Source: an uncultured Bacteroidia bacterium (lineage in GTDB: Bacteria; Bacteroidota; Bacteroidia; Bacteroidales; F082). From it: a stretch of DNA of 64,000 nucleotides. The position numbers were made by a program, and so were the translations under genes. Below, in pieces: positions 43,895 to 53,641 of this stretch. The DNA lies in the NCBI GenBank assembly GCA_902785755.1, contig CACZZO010000004.1:184772-248771 (forward strand), read 5' to 3'. A model generated the notes under the pieces. It was not told where the DNA came from, made no database searches, and saw nothing but the letters and a program-made list of their open reading frames with translations. Within the stretch, counting starts at the first letter, position 1. Each line of letters starts with the position of its first letter.

Positions 43895-43902
43895 CAAAAA
43901 TA
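43895..43902 (-). promoter_or_regulatory. -7 box for the DUF937 gene
   Basis: TATTTTTG on the minus strand, 31 bp upstream of the ATG; may also serve the LRR gene. Confidence 0.55.
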
Positions 43903-44059
43903 AGGAATTGTTGGAAAATACAAGTTGCTTGAAGGAAAAAATGTTGTTTTTGGCAATGACTGTTATTAGCATCGCATGGCCAAAATTGTGGCACGGTTTT
44001 GGTAGTTGAAGAGGGTGAACGCAAATAAAAGAAGTCAAACCCTCAAAAAAATCACAACT

Positions 44060-45109
44060 ATGAAAGCCAAGAACATCCTGATGACCCTCCTGTTGGTGAC
44101 GGGAGCCATCGCAGCAAAAGCCGCCGGTTATCCACCCGAACTCGCCTTGGTATCACAGCCGGTGATGGTGTACAACCACAACTCAATCACGGTCTACTAC
44201 GACGTGGAAAACATTGGCGACTACACTTATAGGGGCGACATCTGCATCTTCCTCAACCCTGATTACGGCACCCGCTATGCCGAAAAATATGTGAAAGTGC
44301 GCCCTGGTCGCATCAAGAGAATCGCCATTGAGATTCCTTGCTACGCCATCGACCGTCACATCGCCTACACGCTCATGCCTTATTACTCGATGGGTCGCGA
44401 ACTCTACAGTTTCACCACCTTCGAATACTTCGAGCCTATCCGTTTCTGCTGGCATGGACCTCGCACCGAGCCTTGGGTGGTGATTCACATCGGGCCGCGA
44501 GTGCGCTACTATCACCGCCCTGGTCACTACCGCTACTACTACGACGGTTTCCGCCCGCCGATGCCCGTTGGCCCCGGAATGCCTCCCCCGATGGATCCGA
44601 TGCACCACACCTACGGCTACCATCACAATAACGGCGGCTATCCTGCCATCCACGGCTGGAACAACAAACCCGAGCCGAAGCCCAACAACGATGCGCCTGC
44701 ACCTACTGCAACGGTCAGGCCGAAAGCCAACGGCGGCAGCATGAGCCACGGTAACGCCAACAGCGGTACTTCGACAGGCTCAGTAACCAATGCACCCAAC
44801 AATGGAGGTTCGAGCAGCAGTGTCAGACCCAGCACCCCTTCGGGCAACGGCAGCAACAGCGGTCGCACGGGCAACAGCGGCAATGTAAGCCGTCCGAGCA
44901 GCACTAATCGCCCCAGCGGAACAACCACCAACTCAAGCTCACGCACGGGCAAGACCAACTCTGGCAGCCGTGTGAACAACTCGACCAGCAGCAACAGCAC
45001 CAATGGTACGGGCAACTCAAGCCGAGTGGGCAGTTCAAGTGGAAGCCGCTCCACTGGAACGAGCAACAAAGCAGGCACCAGAAGCGGTACAGGGAATGGC
45101 CGTAGGTAA
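44060..45109 (+). CDS. Secreted protein with long Ser/Asn/Gly/Thr-rich tail
   Basis: 349 aa from MKAKNILMTLLLVTG at 44060, which begins a signal peptide; the in-frame ATG at 44006 would add a basic stretch. A folded beta-rich domain (residues 20-150; VYYDVENIGDYTYRGDICIFLN, KRIAIEIPCYAIDRHIAY), a His/Tyr/Pro-rich segment (YYHRPGHYRYYYDGFRPPMP; about 155-215), then about 125 residues almost only Ser, Asn, Gly, Thr, Arg. The tail looks disordered and may be O-glycosylated, as is usual for such Bacteroidetes stretches with D-S/T or repeated S/T (inference). No family recognised. Confidence 0.82.
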   Translation: MKAKNILMTLLLVTGAIAAKAAGYPPELALVSQPVMVYNHNSITVYYDVENIGDYTYRGDICIFLNPDYGTRYAEKYVKVRPGRIKRIAIEIPCYAIDRHIAYTLMPYYSMGRELYSFTTFEYFEPIRFCWHGPRTEPWVVIHIGPRVRYYHRPGHYRYYYDGFRPPMPVGPGMPPPMDPMHHTYGYHHNNGGYPAIHGWNNKPEPKPNNDAPAPTATVRPKANGGSMSHGNANSGTSTGSVTNAPNNGGSSSSVRPSTPSGNGSNSGRTGNSGNVSRPSSTNRPSGTTTNSSSRTGKTNSGSRVNNSTSSNSTNGTGNSSRVGSSSGSRSTGTSNKAGTRSGTGNGRR

Positions 45110-45120
45110 GTCAAAACTTG

Positions 45121-45150
45121 AAAAGGCGCGTCACACAGGATGCGCCTTTT
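45121..45150. terminator. Bidirectional terminator
   Basis: AAAAGGCGCGTC (45121-45132), loop ACACAG, GATGCGCCTTTT (45139-45150), 12 pairs with one G-T. The left arm and loop include the stop of the RluA-type gene, so it serves the two converging genes. Confidence 0.85.
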
Positions 45151-45838
45151 CCATTGATTGTTCAAATGCCGTCCAAGGCGAAACATCGGGCAACGGTGCC
45201 GTCACCTCGATTTGCGTTTTCAAAACAGGATGCTCAAAGGCAATGCGCCAAGCGTGAAGGCTGATGGAAGCGTCAGGATTGCTGCGCGGATAACCGTATT
45301 TCAAGTCGCCACGAATGGGGCAACCGATGTGTGCCAACTGGCAACGGATTTGGTGATGCCGCCCTGTAAATAACTCGACTTCAAGCAGATAAAAAGTTTC
45401 CGATTTTCCAATAACGCGATAACTCAGCCGCGCCAACTTGGCTTCTTTCGTCCCTTCAGGAACAATGAACGACTTGTTCATCTTCTCGTTTTTCACGATA
45501 AAGTCCTCTAACACATCGGCTTGCTTGGGCGGATGGTTTTTCACGAGGGCGAGGTAAGTCTTGCGGAAATCGCGGTCTTTCACCTTGACGGTCATCCGCG
45601 AGAGGGCTTTGCTCGTCTTGGCAAAGACGACGGCGCCGCTCACGGGTCTGTCGATGCGGTGGACGAGGCCGGCGAAGACGTTGCCGGGCTTGTCGTACTT
45701 TTCCTTGATGTATTCTTTCACATCGTCGAGCAGGCACTTGTCGCCCGTCTTGTCGCCTTGCACGATTTCGGAGGGCAACTTGTTGACGATGATGAGGTGG
45801 TTGTCTTCGTATAATATCCTATCAGCTATCGTATTCAT
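45131..45838 (-). CDS. RluA family pseudouridine synthase
   Basis: 235 aa from MNTIADRILYEDNHLI. Catalytic motif LVHRIDRPVSGAVVFAKTSKA (HRxDxxxSG, Asp in HRID), KTYLALV, and ELFTGRHHQIRCQLAHIGCPIRGDLKYG. Lacks an S4 domain, so RluD-like N-terminal recognition is missing. Modifies uridine in rRNA or tRNA. It overlaps the mnmA end by 17 bp, which makes an RNA-modification pair. Confidence 0.93.
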   Translation of the reverse strand: MNTIADRILYEDNHLIIVNKLPSEIVQGDKTGDKCLLDDVKEYIKEKYDKPGNVFAGLVHRIDRPVSGAVVFAKTSKALSRMTVKVKDRDFRKTYLALVKNHPPKQADVLEDFIVKNEKMNKSFIVPEGTKEAKLARLSYRVIGKSETFYLLEVELFTGRHHQIRCQLAHIGCPIRGDLKYGYPRSNPDASISLHAWRIAFEHPVLKTQIEVTAPLPDVSPWTAFEQSMEKAHPV

Positions 45839-46904
45839 TGGTCTCAATAATAACTCCACTACCAATAACATAAGGCTCCACCTCGTGGTAAACCACCCCA
45901 AACTGCCCAGGTGCCACGCCCGAAATGGCCACCTCCGACTCAATGTCGGCACCTCGCTCCGTGAGGTGCAACGTCCCGTAGGTAAACTCCGGCTGATGCC
46001 GAATCTTGAAGCGAACCCTCTGACCGTCAACGAACTGCAAGGCAGGGTTCATCGGTTGCAAGTCGCCCAAGGGGATGATGTTAGTGTATTGCGAAATCGG
46101 GTCGTAGCCCTGCGACACATAGACGATATTGTTCGGGATGTCCTTCTTCACCACGAACCACGGCCCGCCGCTGAGACCTAAGCCCTTGCGCTGCCCGATG
46201 GTGTGGAACCAAAAACCCTTGTGACGGCCTAATTTCTTGCCCGTTTCCAGTTCAACGATGTCGCCGGGCATTTCGCCGAGGTACTCGCGGATGTAGTCGT
46301 TGTAATTAATCTTTCCGAGGAAACAAATCCCCTGGCTATCATGGCGTTCTGCGCTCGGCAATTTGTATTTTGCGGCCAGTTGGCGCACTTGGGGCTTTGG
46401 AATGTCGCCGATGGGGAAGATGACCTTTGAGAGTTGCGCGTAAGTGATGCGACCCAAGAAATAAGTCTGGTCCTTGAAGGTGTCGGCAGCCGTGCCGAGC
46501 CAGAAGATGCCGTTTTCGTCCTCCCACGAGCGGGCGTAGTGCCCCGTCGCGATTTTGTCGAAGTTGTGACCTTCCTTTTCCTCGAAGGCACCGAGTTTGA
46601 TCCAGCGGTTGCACATCACATCGGGGTTGGGCGTGAGGCCCTTGCGCACCATCTCCATCGTGTATTTCCCGACGGTCTTGAAATACTCGTGCTGCAAATC
46701 GACAATATCAAATTTGCAACCGTATTTCTTTGCTATATAGGTCGTTATCTCAATATCCTCCTCCGATGGGCAACTCGACAATTCCTCCTTGCCTTCCATA
46801 CCAATCTTGATATAGAAGATGTGCGGGTCGTAGCCTTGCTCCTTCAGCAGCGGTACCACCACCGAACTATCGACACCACCCGAAACCAATGCGGCTATGT
46901 TCAT
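45822..46904 (-). CDS. mnmA: tRNA-specific 2-thiouridylase
   Basis: 360 aa. PP-loop SGGVDSS (residues 8-14), TPNPDVMCNRWIK with catalytic Cys98, SQGICFLG with the second catalytic Cys, and GSGVIIE at the end. Thiolates U34 of Glu, Gln and Lys tRNAs. A -7 box is directly upstream. Shares a transcript with the RluA-type gene. Confidence 0.95.
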   Translation of the reverse strand: MNIAALVSGGVDSSVVVPLLKEQGYDPHIFYIKIGMEGKEELSSCPSEEDIEITTYIAKKYGCKFDIVDLQHEYFKTVGKYTMEMVRKGLTPNPDVMCNRWIKLGAFEEKEGHNFDKIATGHYARSWEDENGIFWLGTAADTFKDQTYFLGRITYAQLSKVIFPIGDIPKPQVRQLAAKYKLPSAERHDSQGICFLGKINYNDYIREYLGEMPGDIVELETGKKLGRHKGFWFHTIGQRKGLGLSGGPWFVVKKDIPNNIVYVSQGYDPISQYTNIIPLGDLQPMNPALQFVDGQRVRFKIRHQPEFTYGTLHLTERGADIESEVAISGVAPGQFGVVYHEVEPYVIGSGVIIETNEYDS

Positions 46905-46919
46905 TGTTCAAAATTTTTG

Positions 46920-46927
46920 CAAAAATA
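46920..46927 (-). promoter_or_regulatory. -7 box for mnmA
   Basis: TATTTTTG on the minus strand, 15 bp before the ATG at 46904. Confidence 0.55.
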
Positions 46928-46973
46928 GGAAATTTTCTTGTTGTGAGGCGGCCACATTGTGACAGCCCTACAT

Positions 46974-49328
46974 TCAATCCGTCATCGAATAAGGCTTGTC
47001 CTCAGCCATTAAACCACGTTCAAAATTCGGCTCAGAACCCATCTCGAAGACGAGTTCCCCGCCTTGCATCAGCTGGGCGTGTGTTAGATATAATTGGCTG
47101 ATTTCCTGTCCGTTGAGTGTTACTTTTTGCACATAACGGTTCTCATCGCTCACCTTCGGAGCCTTGATTTCCAAAGTTTTGCCGTTGCCCAAACGTACTT
47201 TTAGATAAGGCAGATAAGGCGCACCGAGCACATATTGGTCGCTGCCCGGACAAACAGGATAGAAGCCCATCGCGGAAAAGATGTACCACGCCGACATTTG
47301 GCCGCAGTCGTCGTTGCCGCAAAGCCCGTCGATGTTGTTTTTGTAGAAACGATTCATGATTTCGCGCAGCCAGTATTGCGACTTGTAAGGCTTTGAAGTC
47401 CAGTTGTATAGGTAGGCGATATGGTGCGCTGGTTCGTTGCCGTGGTTGTAGCAGCCCATCAAGCCCTCTTCGGTCACGTCCTCCGTGTGCTCGAAAAACT
47501 CGGCGGGCAGATGCATAATAAATAAAGTGTCCAAGTTGTGGATGAACTGCGCATCGCCGCCCATCGCCTTGACGAGGCCCTTCACATCGTGCGGCACATA
47601 AAACGAATACACCCATGAGTTGCCTTCCACAAAGCCCTCACCCTCAGTGTCTAACAGGCTGAAAGGCTCCTTCCAATTGCCGTCGCTCATCTTGGGTCGG
47701 GCAAAGCCCAAACGGGTGTCGAAAGTGTTGCGCCAATTGGAGGCGCGTTGCTTGTATTGCTCCGCAAGTTCTTGGTTTCCAGCCTTCAGCGCGGCTTGGT
47801 AGATGGCCCAGTCGTCGTATGCATATTCCAAAGTCACCGAAACGCAGCCGCTGTTCTTGTCAAAAGGCACATAGCCAAGCCGCTGATAATCGTCAAGGTT
47901 GACATAATACGGGCAGGTGGAACTTCTTTGCATCGCTTTCAACATCGCATCTTTCTGGTTTGCAACGCCTTTCGTGTAGGCATCGGCCAAAACCGAAACG
48001 GCGTGATAGCCAATCATACACCAGTTCTCGTTGCCATTATGCGACCAAACGGGCAGCAGTCCGTGGACGCTTTGCTCGCTGTGTTTCAGCATCGAAGCCA
48101 CCATATCGGCATTGCGCTGCGGCTGCAAAAGATTGAACAACGGATGTAAGGCACGGTAGGTGTCCCAAAGCGAAAAAACGGTGTAATTCGTGAAGCCTTC
48201 GGCCCGATGGATGTTGTGGTCGATGCCGCGATATTGGCCATCCACGTCCATATAGACGGACGGATTAATCATCGTGTGATAGAGCGAAGTGTAAAGCATC
48301 GCCTTTTGGTCTTCTGTTCCATCTACTTGAATGATAGATAGTTCCTTGTTCCATTTGGCTTGGGTTTCGGCCAAAAGTTGCTCAAAACTGCGCCCATCGG
48401 TCTCGGCGTGAAGGTTGCGCAAAGCTCCTTCGGTGCTCGTGGCTGAAAGGGCGACTTTCATCTCCAAAGTTTCAGGCTGATTGAAAGTGAAATACGCCAC
48501 AATCTTGCGCCCTGTCATTTCTGGAAAGTTTTGCTTCACGTCAAATTTGCCCCACATTCCGTTGTATTTGGGCTTCTGCAACTCGCGGTAGCCATAATCG
48601 GCAATGGGTTGGTTGAAACTGATGGCAAAGTAGGTGTAATTTGTTCTTGCCCAGCCATTTGTAATCCGATAGCCTGTCAGCAAAGTGTCATTTTCCACGC
48701 GAAGGTTGGCCCACAAAGTCTTGCCGTCATAATTGTAAATGCCGTGCTGCAAGTCAAGGATGATGCTTCCGTTCTCGCCTTTTGGAAAGGTATAGCGGTG
48801 GACGCCAGCGTGTTCCGTGGCGGTCAGTTGGGCTTTGATGCCATAATCCTGCAAAAACACTTCGTAATAGCCGGGTTCAGCTTTCTCGGTTTCGTGGCTG
48901 AAACGGGAACGATAACCCGCATCGGGGTCGGTTTGCGTCCCCGGATTGAATTTGATTTCACCCGTGACAGGCATCATCAAAATATCACCCAAGTCGGAAT
49001 GGCCTGTGCCGCTGAAATGGGTGTGACTGAACCCCACGATAGTGCTATCTTTATGCTGATAACCAGCGCAATACTCATACACGCGCGGCTGATATTTGCC
49101 GTCAATGTTGTGCGGCACAGTGTCTGTGTCGGGGCTGAGTTGCACAATGCCGAAGGGCGCACAAGCCCCCGGAAAAGTGTGCCCCATACCGTTGGTCCCG
49201 ATGATGGGATTGACGTATTGGAGGTAATCTATTCCATTGTCGCTGTCAGTGTCCCCGCTGACAGGAACCGTTTGGCAACCGACCATTATCATTGCCAAAG
49301 CAAACATCAAAGAATGTTGAGTTTTCAT
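46974..49328 (-). CDS. Glycoside hydrolase family 92 (alpha-mannosidase-like) lipoprotein
   Basis: 784 aa. Signal peptide with lipobox MIMVGC (Cys about 18). YVNPIIGTNGMGHTFPGACAPFGIVQLSPDT, VGFSHTHFSGTGHSDLGDILMMP, LWDTYRALHPLFNLLQP, MGCYNHGNEPAHHIAYLYNW and GLCGNDDCGQMSAWYIFSAMGFYPVCPG are the GH92 blocks, including the acidic catalytic region. GH92 enzymes are calcium-dependent exo-alpha-mannosidases that trim N-glycans or yeast mannan. No SusC/D pair adjoins, so it may act outside a classical utilisation locus. Confidence 0.95.
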   Translation of the reverse strand: MKTQHSLMFALAMIMVGCQTVPVSGDTDSDNGIDYLQYVNPIIGTNGMGHTFPGACAPFGIVQLSPDTDTVPHNIDGKYQPRVYEYCAGYQHKDSTIVGFSHTHFSGTGHSDLGDILMMPVTGEIKFNPGTQTDPDAGYRSRFSHETEKAEPGYYEVFLQDYGIKAQLTATEHAGVHRYTFPKGENGSIILDLQHGIYNYDGKTLWANLRVENDTLLTGYRITNGWARTNYTYFAISFNQPIADYGYRELQKPKYNGMWGKFDVKQNFPEMTGRKIVAYFTFNQPETLEMKVALSATSTEGALRNLHAETDGRSFEQLLAETQAKWNKELSIIQVDGTEDQKAMLYTSLYHTMINPSVYMDVDGQYRGIDHNIHRAEGFTNYTVFSLWDTYRALHPLFNLLQPQRNADMVASMLKHSEQSVHGLLPVWSHNGNENWCMIGYHAVSVLADAYTKGVANQKDAMLKAMQRSSTCPYYVNLDDYQRLGYVPFDKNSGCVSVTLEYAYDDWAIYQAALKAGNQELAEQYKQRASNWRNTFDTRLGFARPKMSDGNWKEPFSLLDTEGEGFVEGNSWVYSFYVPHDVKGLVKAMGGDAQFIHNLDTLFIMHLPAEFFEHTEDVTEEGLMGCYNHGNEPAHHIAYLYNWTSKPYKSQYWLREIMNRFYKNNIDGLCGNDDCGQMSAWYIFSAMGFYPVCPGSDQYVLGAPYLPYLKVRLGNGKTLEIKAPKVSDENRYVQKVTLNGQEISQLYLTHAQLMQGGELVFEMGSEPNFERGLMAEDKPYSMTD

Positions 49329-49350
49329 AATTTATGCACTTTAGATTTTG

Positions 49351-49358
49351 CAAAAGTA
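49351..49358 (-). promoter_or_regulatory. -7 box for the GH92 gene
   Basis: TACTTTTG on the minus strand, 22 bp upstream of the ATG. Confidence 0.55.
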
Positions 49359-49365
49359 TAAAAAA

Positions 49366-49485
49366 GTCCCGTAGGGACGAAAGAAAATAGGCAGGCGGTG
49401 TGAACCCCTGCCTAAAAAGACATTCCGATTTCCAATGAACCCCGTAGGGGTGACAAATCAGTAAGCAGGCGACGTGAGTCCCTGC
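49366..49485. repeat. Two tandem hairpin repeats between GH92 and metG
   Basis: Each unit is a small palindrome (GTCCCgtaGGGAC at 49366-49378; ACCCCgtaGGGGT at 49439-49451) followed by a longer hairpin (TAGGCAGG/CCTGCCTA at 49388-49414; GCAGG/CCTGC at 49465-49485). The units differ by compensating changes, so structure is kept. Confidence 0.7.
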
Positions 49486-49488
49486 TCA

Positions 49489-51549
49489 TTAACCTACACT
49501 GCATCCCGCCGCAACCAAATCGCTCGGTGTGAGCAACACAAGCCGACCGTCCTTGTCCTCGGCGGAAAGAATCATACCCTCGCTCACCACACCCTTCAAC
49601 TTGCGCGGCTCGAAGTTGGCGATGAAGCACACTTGCTTGCCTACAAGTTTCTCAGGCTCAGTGTAATACTTGGCGATACCGCTCACGATGGTGCGCTTGT
49701 TCATACCATCGTCGATGAGGAACTGCAAGAGTTTGTCGGCTTTCGGCACCTTTTGACATTCGAGGATGGTGCCCACGCGAATATCGACCTTCATAAAGTC
49801 GTCGAAAGTGACATTTTGCTTTACCTCAGCAGGCTTCCAAGCATTCAGTTGGTTGGCCTTTTTGGTATCTTCCAGTTTTTGCAATTGGGCAGCCACCACG
49901 CTATCCTCAACCTTTTCAAACAGCAGTTCGGGCTGGTTGATGACATGTCCTTCGGGCAGCAAAACGGTGTTTTCGGCATCGTTCCAGCCCTTCACTTCGA
50001 GACCAATCATTTGCTGCAACTTCTTCGCGCTGAAAGGCAGGAAAGGCTCGCTCAAAATGGCCAAATGCGCCACGATTTGCAAAGACACGGCCATCACCGT
50101 CTTCACCCTTTCGGGGTCGTTCTTGATTTGCTTCCAAGGCTCATTATCAGTAAGATACTTGTTGCCGAGGCGGGCCAAGTTCATCAACTCGTTGAGGCCT
50201 TCGCGGAACTTGTAAGTGTCAAGCAAGTGGCCGATTTTCTTCGGGTAGGCGTTCATCTCGGCAATGGCGGCTTGGTCGGCTTCGTTGAGGTTCGCCAAGG
50301 CGGGAACGGCACCTTCGTAATACTTGTGCGTCAGCACCAAAGTGCGGTTCACGAAGTTGCCGAAGATGGCCAAAAGTTCATTGTTATTGCGGTCTTGGTA
50401 GTCCTTCCAAGTGAAGTTGTTGTCTTTGGTCTCAGGTGCGTTGGCGGTCAAGACATAGCGCAAAACATCCTGTTTCCCAGGAAATTCCTGCAAATATTCG
50501 TGCAGCCAAACGGCCCAATTGCGCGAGGTTGAAATCTTGTCGTTTTCGAGGTTGAGGAACTCGTTGGCGGGCACGTTTTCAGGCACGATGTAGTCGCCGT
50601 AGGCCTTCAACATACACGGGAAAATGATGCAGTGGAACACGATGTTGTCCTTGCCGATAAAATGCACCAATTTGGTTTCGGGGTCTTTCCACCATTTTTC
50701 CCAGTCCTCGCCGCGCTGTTCGCAAATCTCCTTGGTGTTGCTGATGTAGCCGATGGGCGCATCGAACCAAACGTAAAGCACCTTGCCTTCCGTGCCTTCA
50801 ATCGGGACGGGTACGCCCCAGTCCAAGTCGCGGGTGACGGCACGAGGCTGCAAACCGCCATCGAGCCAGCTCTTCACCTGGCCGTAAACGTTGGATTTCC
50901 ACTCCTTGTGGCCTTCGAGAATCCACTCGCGGAGCCACGTTTCGTATTGGTCTAAAGGCAGATACCAGTGTTTGGTGGGCTTTTTCACCAAGGCCGCGCC
51001 GCTGAGTTGCGAATGGGGATTAATCAATTCGTCGGGACTCAAAGAAGAGCCGCATTTCTCGCATTGGTCGCCGTAAGCACCGTCGGCACCGCATTTCGGG
51101 CAGGTGCCGACTATATATCTGTCGCTCAGGAATTTCTGTCGTTCAGGGTCGAAATATTGCTCGGTTTCCTTCTCGATGAACTTGCCCTCGTCGTAGAGTT
51201 TCTTGAAAAACTCTTGCGCCGTGGCGCGGTGCATCTTTGAAGAAGTGCGCGAGTAAATATCGTAACTGATGCCCAACTCCTCAAACGATTTCTTGATGAT
51301 GCCGTGATAGCGATCCACAATATCTTGAGGCGTAACGCCCTCTTTTTCAGCCTTGATGGTAATCGGAACACCGTGCTCGTCGGAACCACCGACAAACAAG
51401 ACCTCCTCGCCGCGCATCCTGAGATAGCGGACGTAGGTGTCGGCAGGGATATAAACGCCGGCCAAGTGACCGATGTGGACAGGGCCGTTGGCATAAGGAA
51501 GTGCAGTGGTTACCGTGTAACGCTTGAAGGGTTTGTTCGTTGATTCCAT
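49489..51549 (-). CDS. metG: Methionine--tRNA ligase
   Basis: 686 aa from [28 protein letters not shown]; an upstream in-frame ATG at 51645 lies before the promoter. Class I HIGH motif (HIGH in PVHIGHLAG), zinc-binding CPKCG and CEKCG knuckles, and DKISTSRNW for the KMSKS site. The C-terminal tRNA-binding OB domain ([26 protein letters not shown]) is fused. Charges initiator and elongator tRNA-Met. Confidence 0.97.
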   Translation of the reverse strand: MESTNKPFKRYTVTTALPYANGPVHIGHLAGVYIPADTYVRYLRMRGEEVLFVGGSDEHGVPITIKAEKEGVTPQDIVDRYHGIIKKSFEELGISYDIYSRTSSKMHRATAQEFFKKLYDEGKFIEKETEQYFDPERQKFLSDRYIVGTCPKCGADGAYGDQCEKCGSSLSPDELINPHSQLSGAALVKKPTKHWYLPLDQYETWLREWILEGHKEWKSNVYGQVKSWLDGGLQPRAVTRDLDWGVPVPIEGTEGKVLYVWFDAPIGYISNTKEICEQRGEDWEKWWKDPETKLVHFIGKDNIVFHCIIFPCMLKAYGDYIVPENVPANEFLNLENDKISTSRNWAVWLHEYLQEFPGKQDVLRYVLTANAPETKDNNFTWKDYQDRNNNELLAIFGNFVNRTLVLTHKYYEGAVPALANLNEADQAAIAEMNAYPKKIGHLLDTYKFREGLNELMNLARLGNKYLTDNEPWKQIKNDPERVKTVMAVSLQIVAHLAILSEPFLPFSAKKLQQMIGLEVKGWNDAENTVLLPEGHVINQPELLFEKVEDSVVAAQLQKLEDTKKANQLNAWKPAEVKQNVTFDDFMKVDIRVGTILECQKVPKADKLLQFLIDDGMNKRTIVSGIAKYYTEPEKLVGKQVCFIANFEPRKLKGVVSEGMILSAEDKDGRLVLLTPSDLVAAGCSVG

Positions 51550-51575
51550 AGTTTTATGATTTTGAAAAACGGGTG

Positions 51576-51583
51576 CAAAGGTA
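51576..51583 (-). promoter_or_regulatory. -7 box for metG
   Basis: TACCTTTG on the minus strand, 26 bp before the ATG at 51549. Confidence 0.55.
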
Positions 51584-51623
51584 GTGAAAAATCCATAAAA
51601 AAATATAATTCGGATAATTTGCG

Positions 51624-51631
51624 TATTTTTG
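51624..51631 (+). promoter_or_regulatory. -7 box for the YhcG-type nuclease gene
   Basis: TATTTTTG, 21 bp upstream of the ATG at 51653. Confidence 0.5.
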
Positions 51632-51652
51632 CGAAACGGAAACAAGTATAAT

Positions 51653-52750
51653 ATGGCAAAAAAACAAGCATTTACAGTATTCGATAAGGCTTATTTTGAT
51701 TGGATTTCGGAATTGAGTCAACGTTATCGGCAAAGCCAGATAAAAGCATCGATTAGAATAAACAGCGAAATGTTGAAATTCTATTGGTCGGTTGGGAAAG
51801 ACATCGTGGAACGTCAATTCGACAACAAATACGGATCCCATTTCTATGAAAATCTGAGTAGGGATTTATCGACGGCACTGAACAACAAAAGGGGGATGGC
51901 TCCGACAAGCCTCCGTTATGCCAAATATTTTTATACCCTTTATTCCCCTTTGTTCGAAAATCATCGGCACGATGCCGAAGATTTGGTCAAGCCAATTCCA
52001 ATTTATCGGCAAGTTGCCGAAGATTTTGAATTGTTGTTTTGCATACCATGGACACATCACCAAAAAATCATTGACAAAGTCAAGGGAAACAGCCAAAAAG
52101 CCATTTTCTTTGTGCGCAAGACTTGGGAAAACCAATGGGGACGTGGATTGCTGATGAATTTTTTGGATACGGACTTGTTCGAAAGGCAAGGGGCGGCGCA
52201 AACCAACTTTCAAACAACCTTACCCGCCGTTGAAAGTGACCTTGCCCAACAATTGCTGAAAGATCCTTACCATTTTTATTTTGCCCAATTGAAAGAGTCT
52301 TATTCCGAAAAAGAACTGAAAGATGAATTGACGAACAAATTGTCTCAGTTTTTGCTGGAACTCGGCAAAGGGTTTTCGTTTGTAGGTCGCGAATACAGGT
52401 TGTCAGTCAATGGAAAAGACAAATACATCGACCTTCTGTTTTACATCATTCCGCTCCATCGCTATTGTGTGATAGAAGTGAAAGCAACAGAGTTTGATTT
52501 TCAAGACATTGGGCAATTGGCAGGATACACTGCTATGGTTGACGATTTGCTGAACACTGAGCAAGACAATCCTTCGATTGGTCTTTTGATTTGCAAGGAA
52601 AAAAACGTTGTCTTGGCGCATTATGCCTTGTCGCGGGTGAATGTACCCATAGGAATTTCAGAATATGAAATTGAGCGTCAGCAGCTACCTGAAGAATTGC
52701 AAGGCTCTTTGCCTTCTGTAGAAGAAATTGAAAACGGACTAAACAAATAA
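51653..52750 (+). CDS. YhcG/DUF1016 family PDDEXK nuclease
   Basis: 365 aa from [19 protein letters not shown]-terminal DUF1016_N helical domain ([44 protein letters not shown]) and C-terminal nuclease: [39 protein letters not shown], with Asp, Glu, Lys and Gln in PDDEXK order. Common in bacterial genomes near defence or mobile genes; the biological role is uncertain. AT-richer than metG and its own promoter suggest an acquired single gene. Confidence 0.92.
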   Translation: MAKKQAFTVFDKAYFDWISELSQRYRQSQIKASIRINSEMLKFYWSVGKDIVERQFDNKYGSHFYENLSRDLSTALNNKRGMAPTSLRYAKYFYTLYSPLFENHRHDAEDLVKPIPIYRQVAEDFELLFCIPWTHHQKIIDKVKGNSQKAIFFVRKTWENQWGRGLLMNFLDTDLFERQGAAQTNFQTTLPAVESDLAQQLLKDPYHFYFAQLKESYSEKELKDELTNKLSQFLLELGKGFSFVGREYRLSVNGKDKYIDLLFYIIPLHRYCVIEVKATEFDFQDIGQLAGYTAMVDDLLNTEQDNPSIGLLICKEKNVVLAHYALSRVNVPIGISEYEIERQQLPEELQGSLPSVEEIENGLNK

Positions 52751-52766
52751 TCCAACACAATTGAAA

Positions 52767-53633
52767 ATGAAACTAAAACTGTTCCTTACGGTCATCTTCC
52801 TGTTGGCAACACAAACCTTCGCCCAGCAACCCACCCGCAATGACATGGCGGGAACACCCATCATTGCGGAGGAATTCCAACCGTTGGAGCCACACATGTA
52901 CAACCCTTGTAAGAGCAAAGTGCCCATTTGGTTGGACTTGTCGGCGGGTGCGAATTATGCCGAATGTTTCGACAAAGGCACCATCCCGTTCCGCTATACT
53001 GGCTTCGGCGCGAATGTGCAAGGCGGCATCACCATAGAGTGGGAACGCTGCCGAGTGAATGTCGAAGGACAAGGCTTTTATACCTCGCTTACCTCGGTGT
53101 CTGGAACGGCATATAATGTCAGCCTTTCTGCCGAGTTCCTTTACCAATGCGCCATCATCAAGCGTTTCAGTTTTTGGGCGGGTGGCACGCTGCAAGGCTT
53201 TATGGACAACAAGGAAATCCCTGCTTTGATGAACGCCTCATCGAGCATTTCCTTGTTCGGCAACCTTTGTGCTACAGGCTTGGTGGAATATCCTTTCGCC
53301 TACATCCACGAAGGTTCATATAACTCGCGTAACCTGCTGACCGCCTATGCCCAGCTGAGCCTGCCTTTGGTGGGTGTCGTGAACCGTCCGGGCTTTGCTT
53401 ACATCGGCAATCCGACCATCAACAACGATGACTGGTTGGAGGGCAGCGAGACTTTTGCCAAATTCTTCTCGGGTGCTGCCACCGAATTGGGGCTTTTCCT
53501 GAACCTGCCCAACGATAACCGTATCGGCCTCGCTTACCGTTGGAACTACCTCAGCACGGGCAAAAAAGGCACCTATCGCTATGACAACGCCCTGCACAGC
53601 CTCAACTTATCCTTTATGTTCAGAATCAATTGA
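52767..53633 (+). CDS. Predicted outer-membrane beta-barrel protein
   Basis: 288 aa from the ATG at 52767 with signal peptide (MKLKLFLTVIFLLATQTFAQ). The body is made of alternating amphipathic strands (GFGANVQGGITIEWERCRVNVEGQG, VSLSAEFLYQCAIIKRFSFWAGG) and ends with LHSLNLSFMFRIN, an aromatic C-terminus typical of barrels. No named family. It is 8 bp upstream of an S41 peptidase gene and likely co-transcribed with it. Confidence 0.78.
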   Translation: MKLKLFLTVIFLLATQTFAQQPTRNDMAGTPIIAEEFQPLEPHMYNPCKSKVPIWLDLSAGANYAECFDKGTIPFRYTGFGANVQGGITIEWERCRVNVEGQGFYTSLTSVSGTAYNVSLSAEFLYQCAIIKRFSFWAGGTLQGFMDNKEIPALMNASSSISLFGNLCATGLVEYPFAYIHEGSYNSRNLLTAYAQLSLPLVGVVNRPGFAYIGNPTINNDDWLEGSETFAKFFSGAATELGLFLNLPNDNRIGLAYRWNYLSTGKKGTYRYDNALHSLNLSFMFRIN

Positions 53634-53641
53634 TTGTAGCC

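Noticed and set aside
43995..44015. Sigma-54-like TGGCACG element before the secreted low-complexity gene
   Set aside because: The -24 half fits but the -12 half reads TGGTA and lacks the essential GC.
44750..45110. Low-complexity DNA that could be an assembly artefact
   Set aside because: It encodes an unbroken Ser/Asn/Gly/Thr tail with varied codons, ends in a proper stop and is followed by a good terminator.
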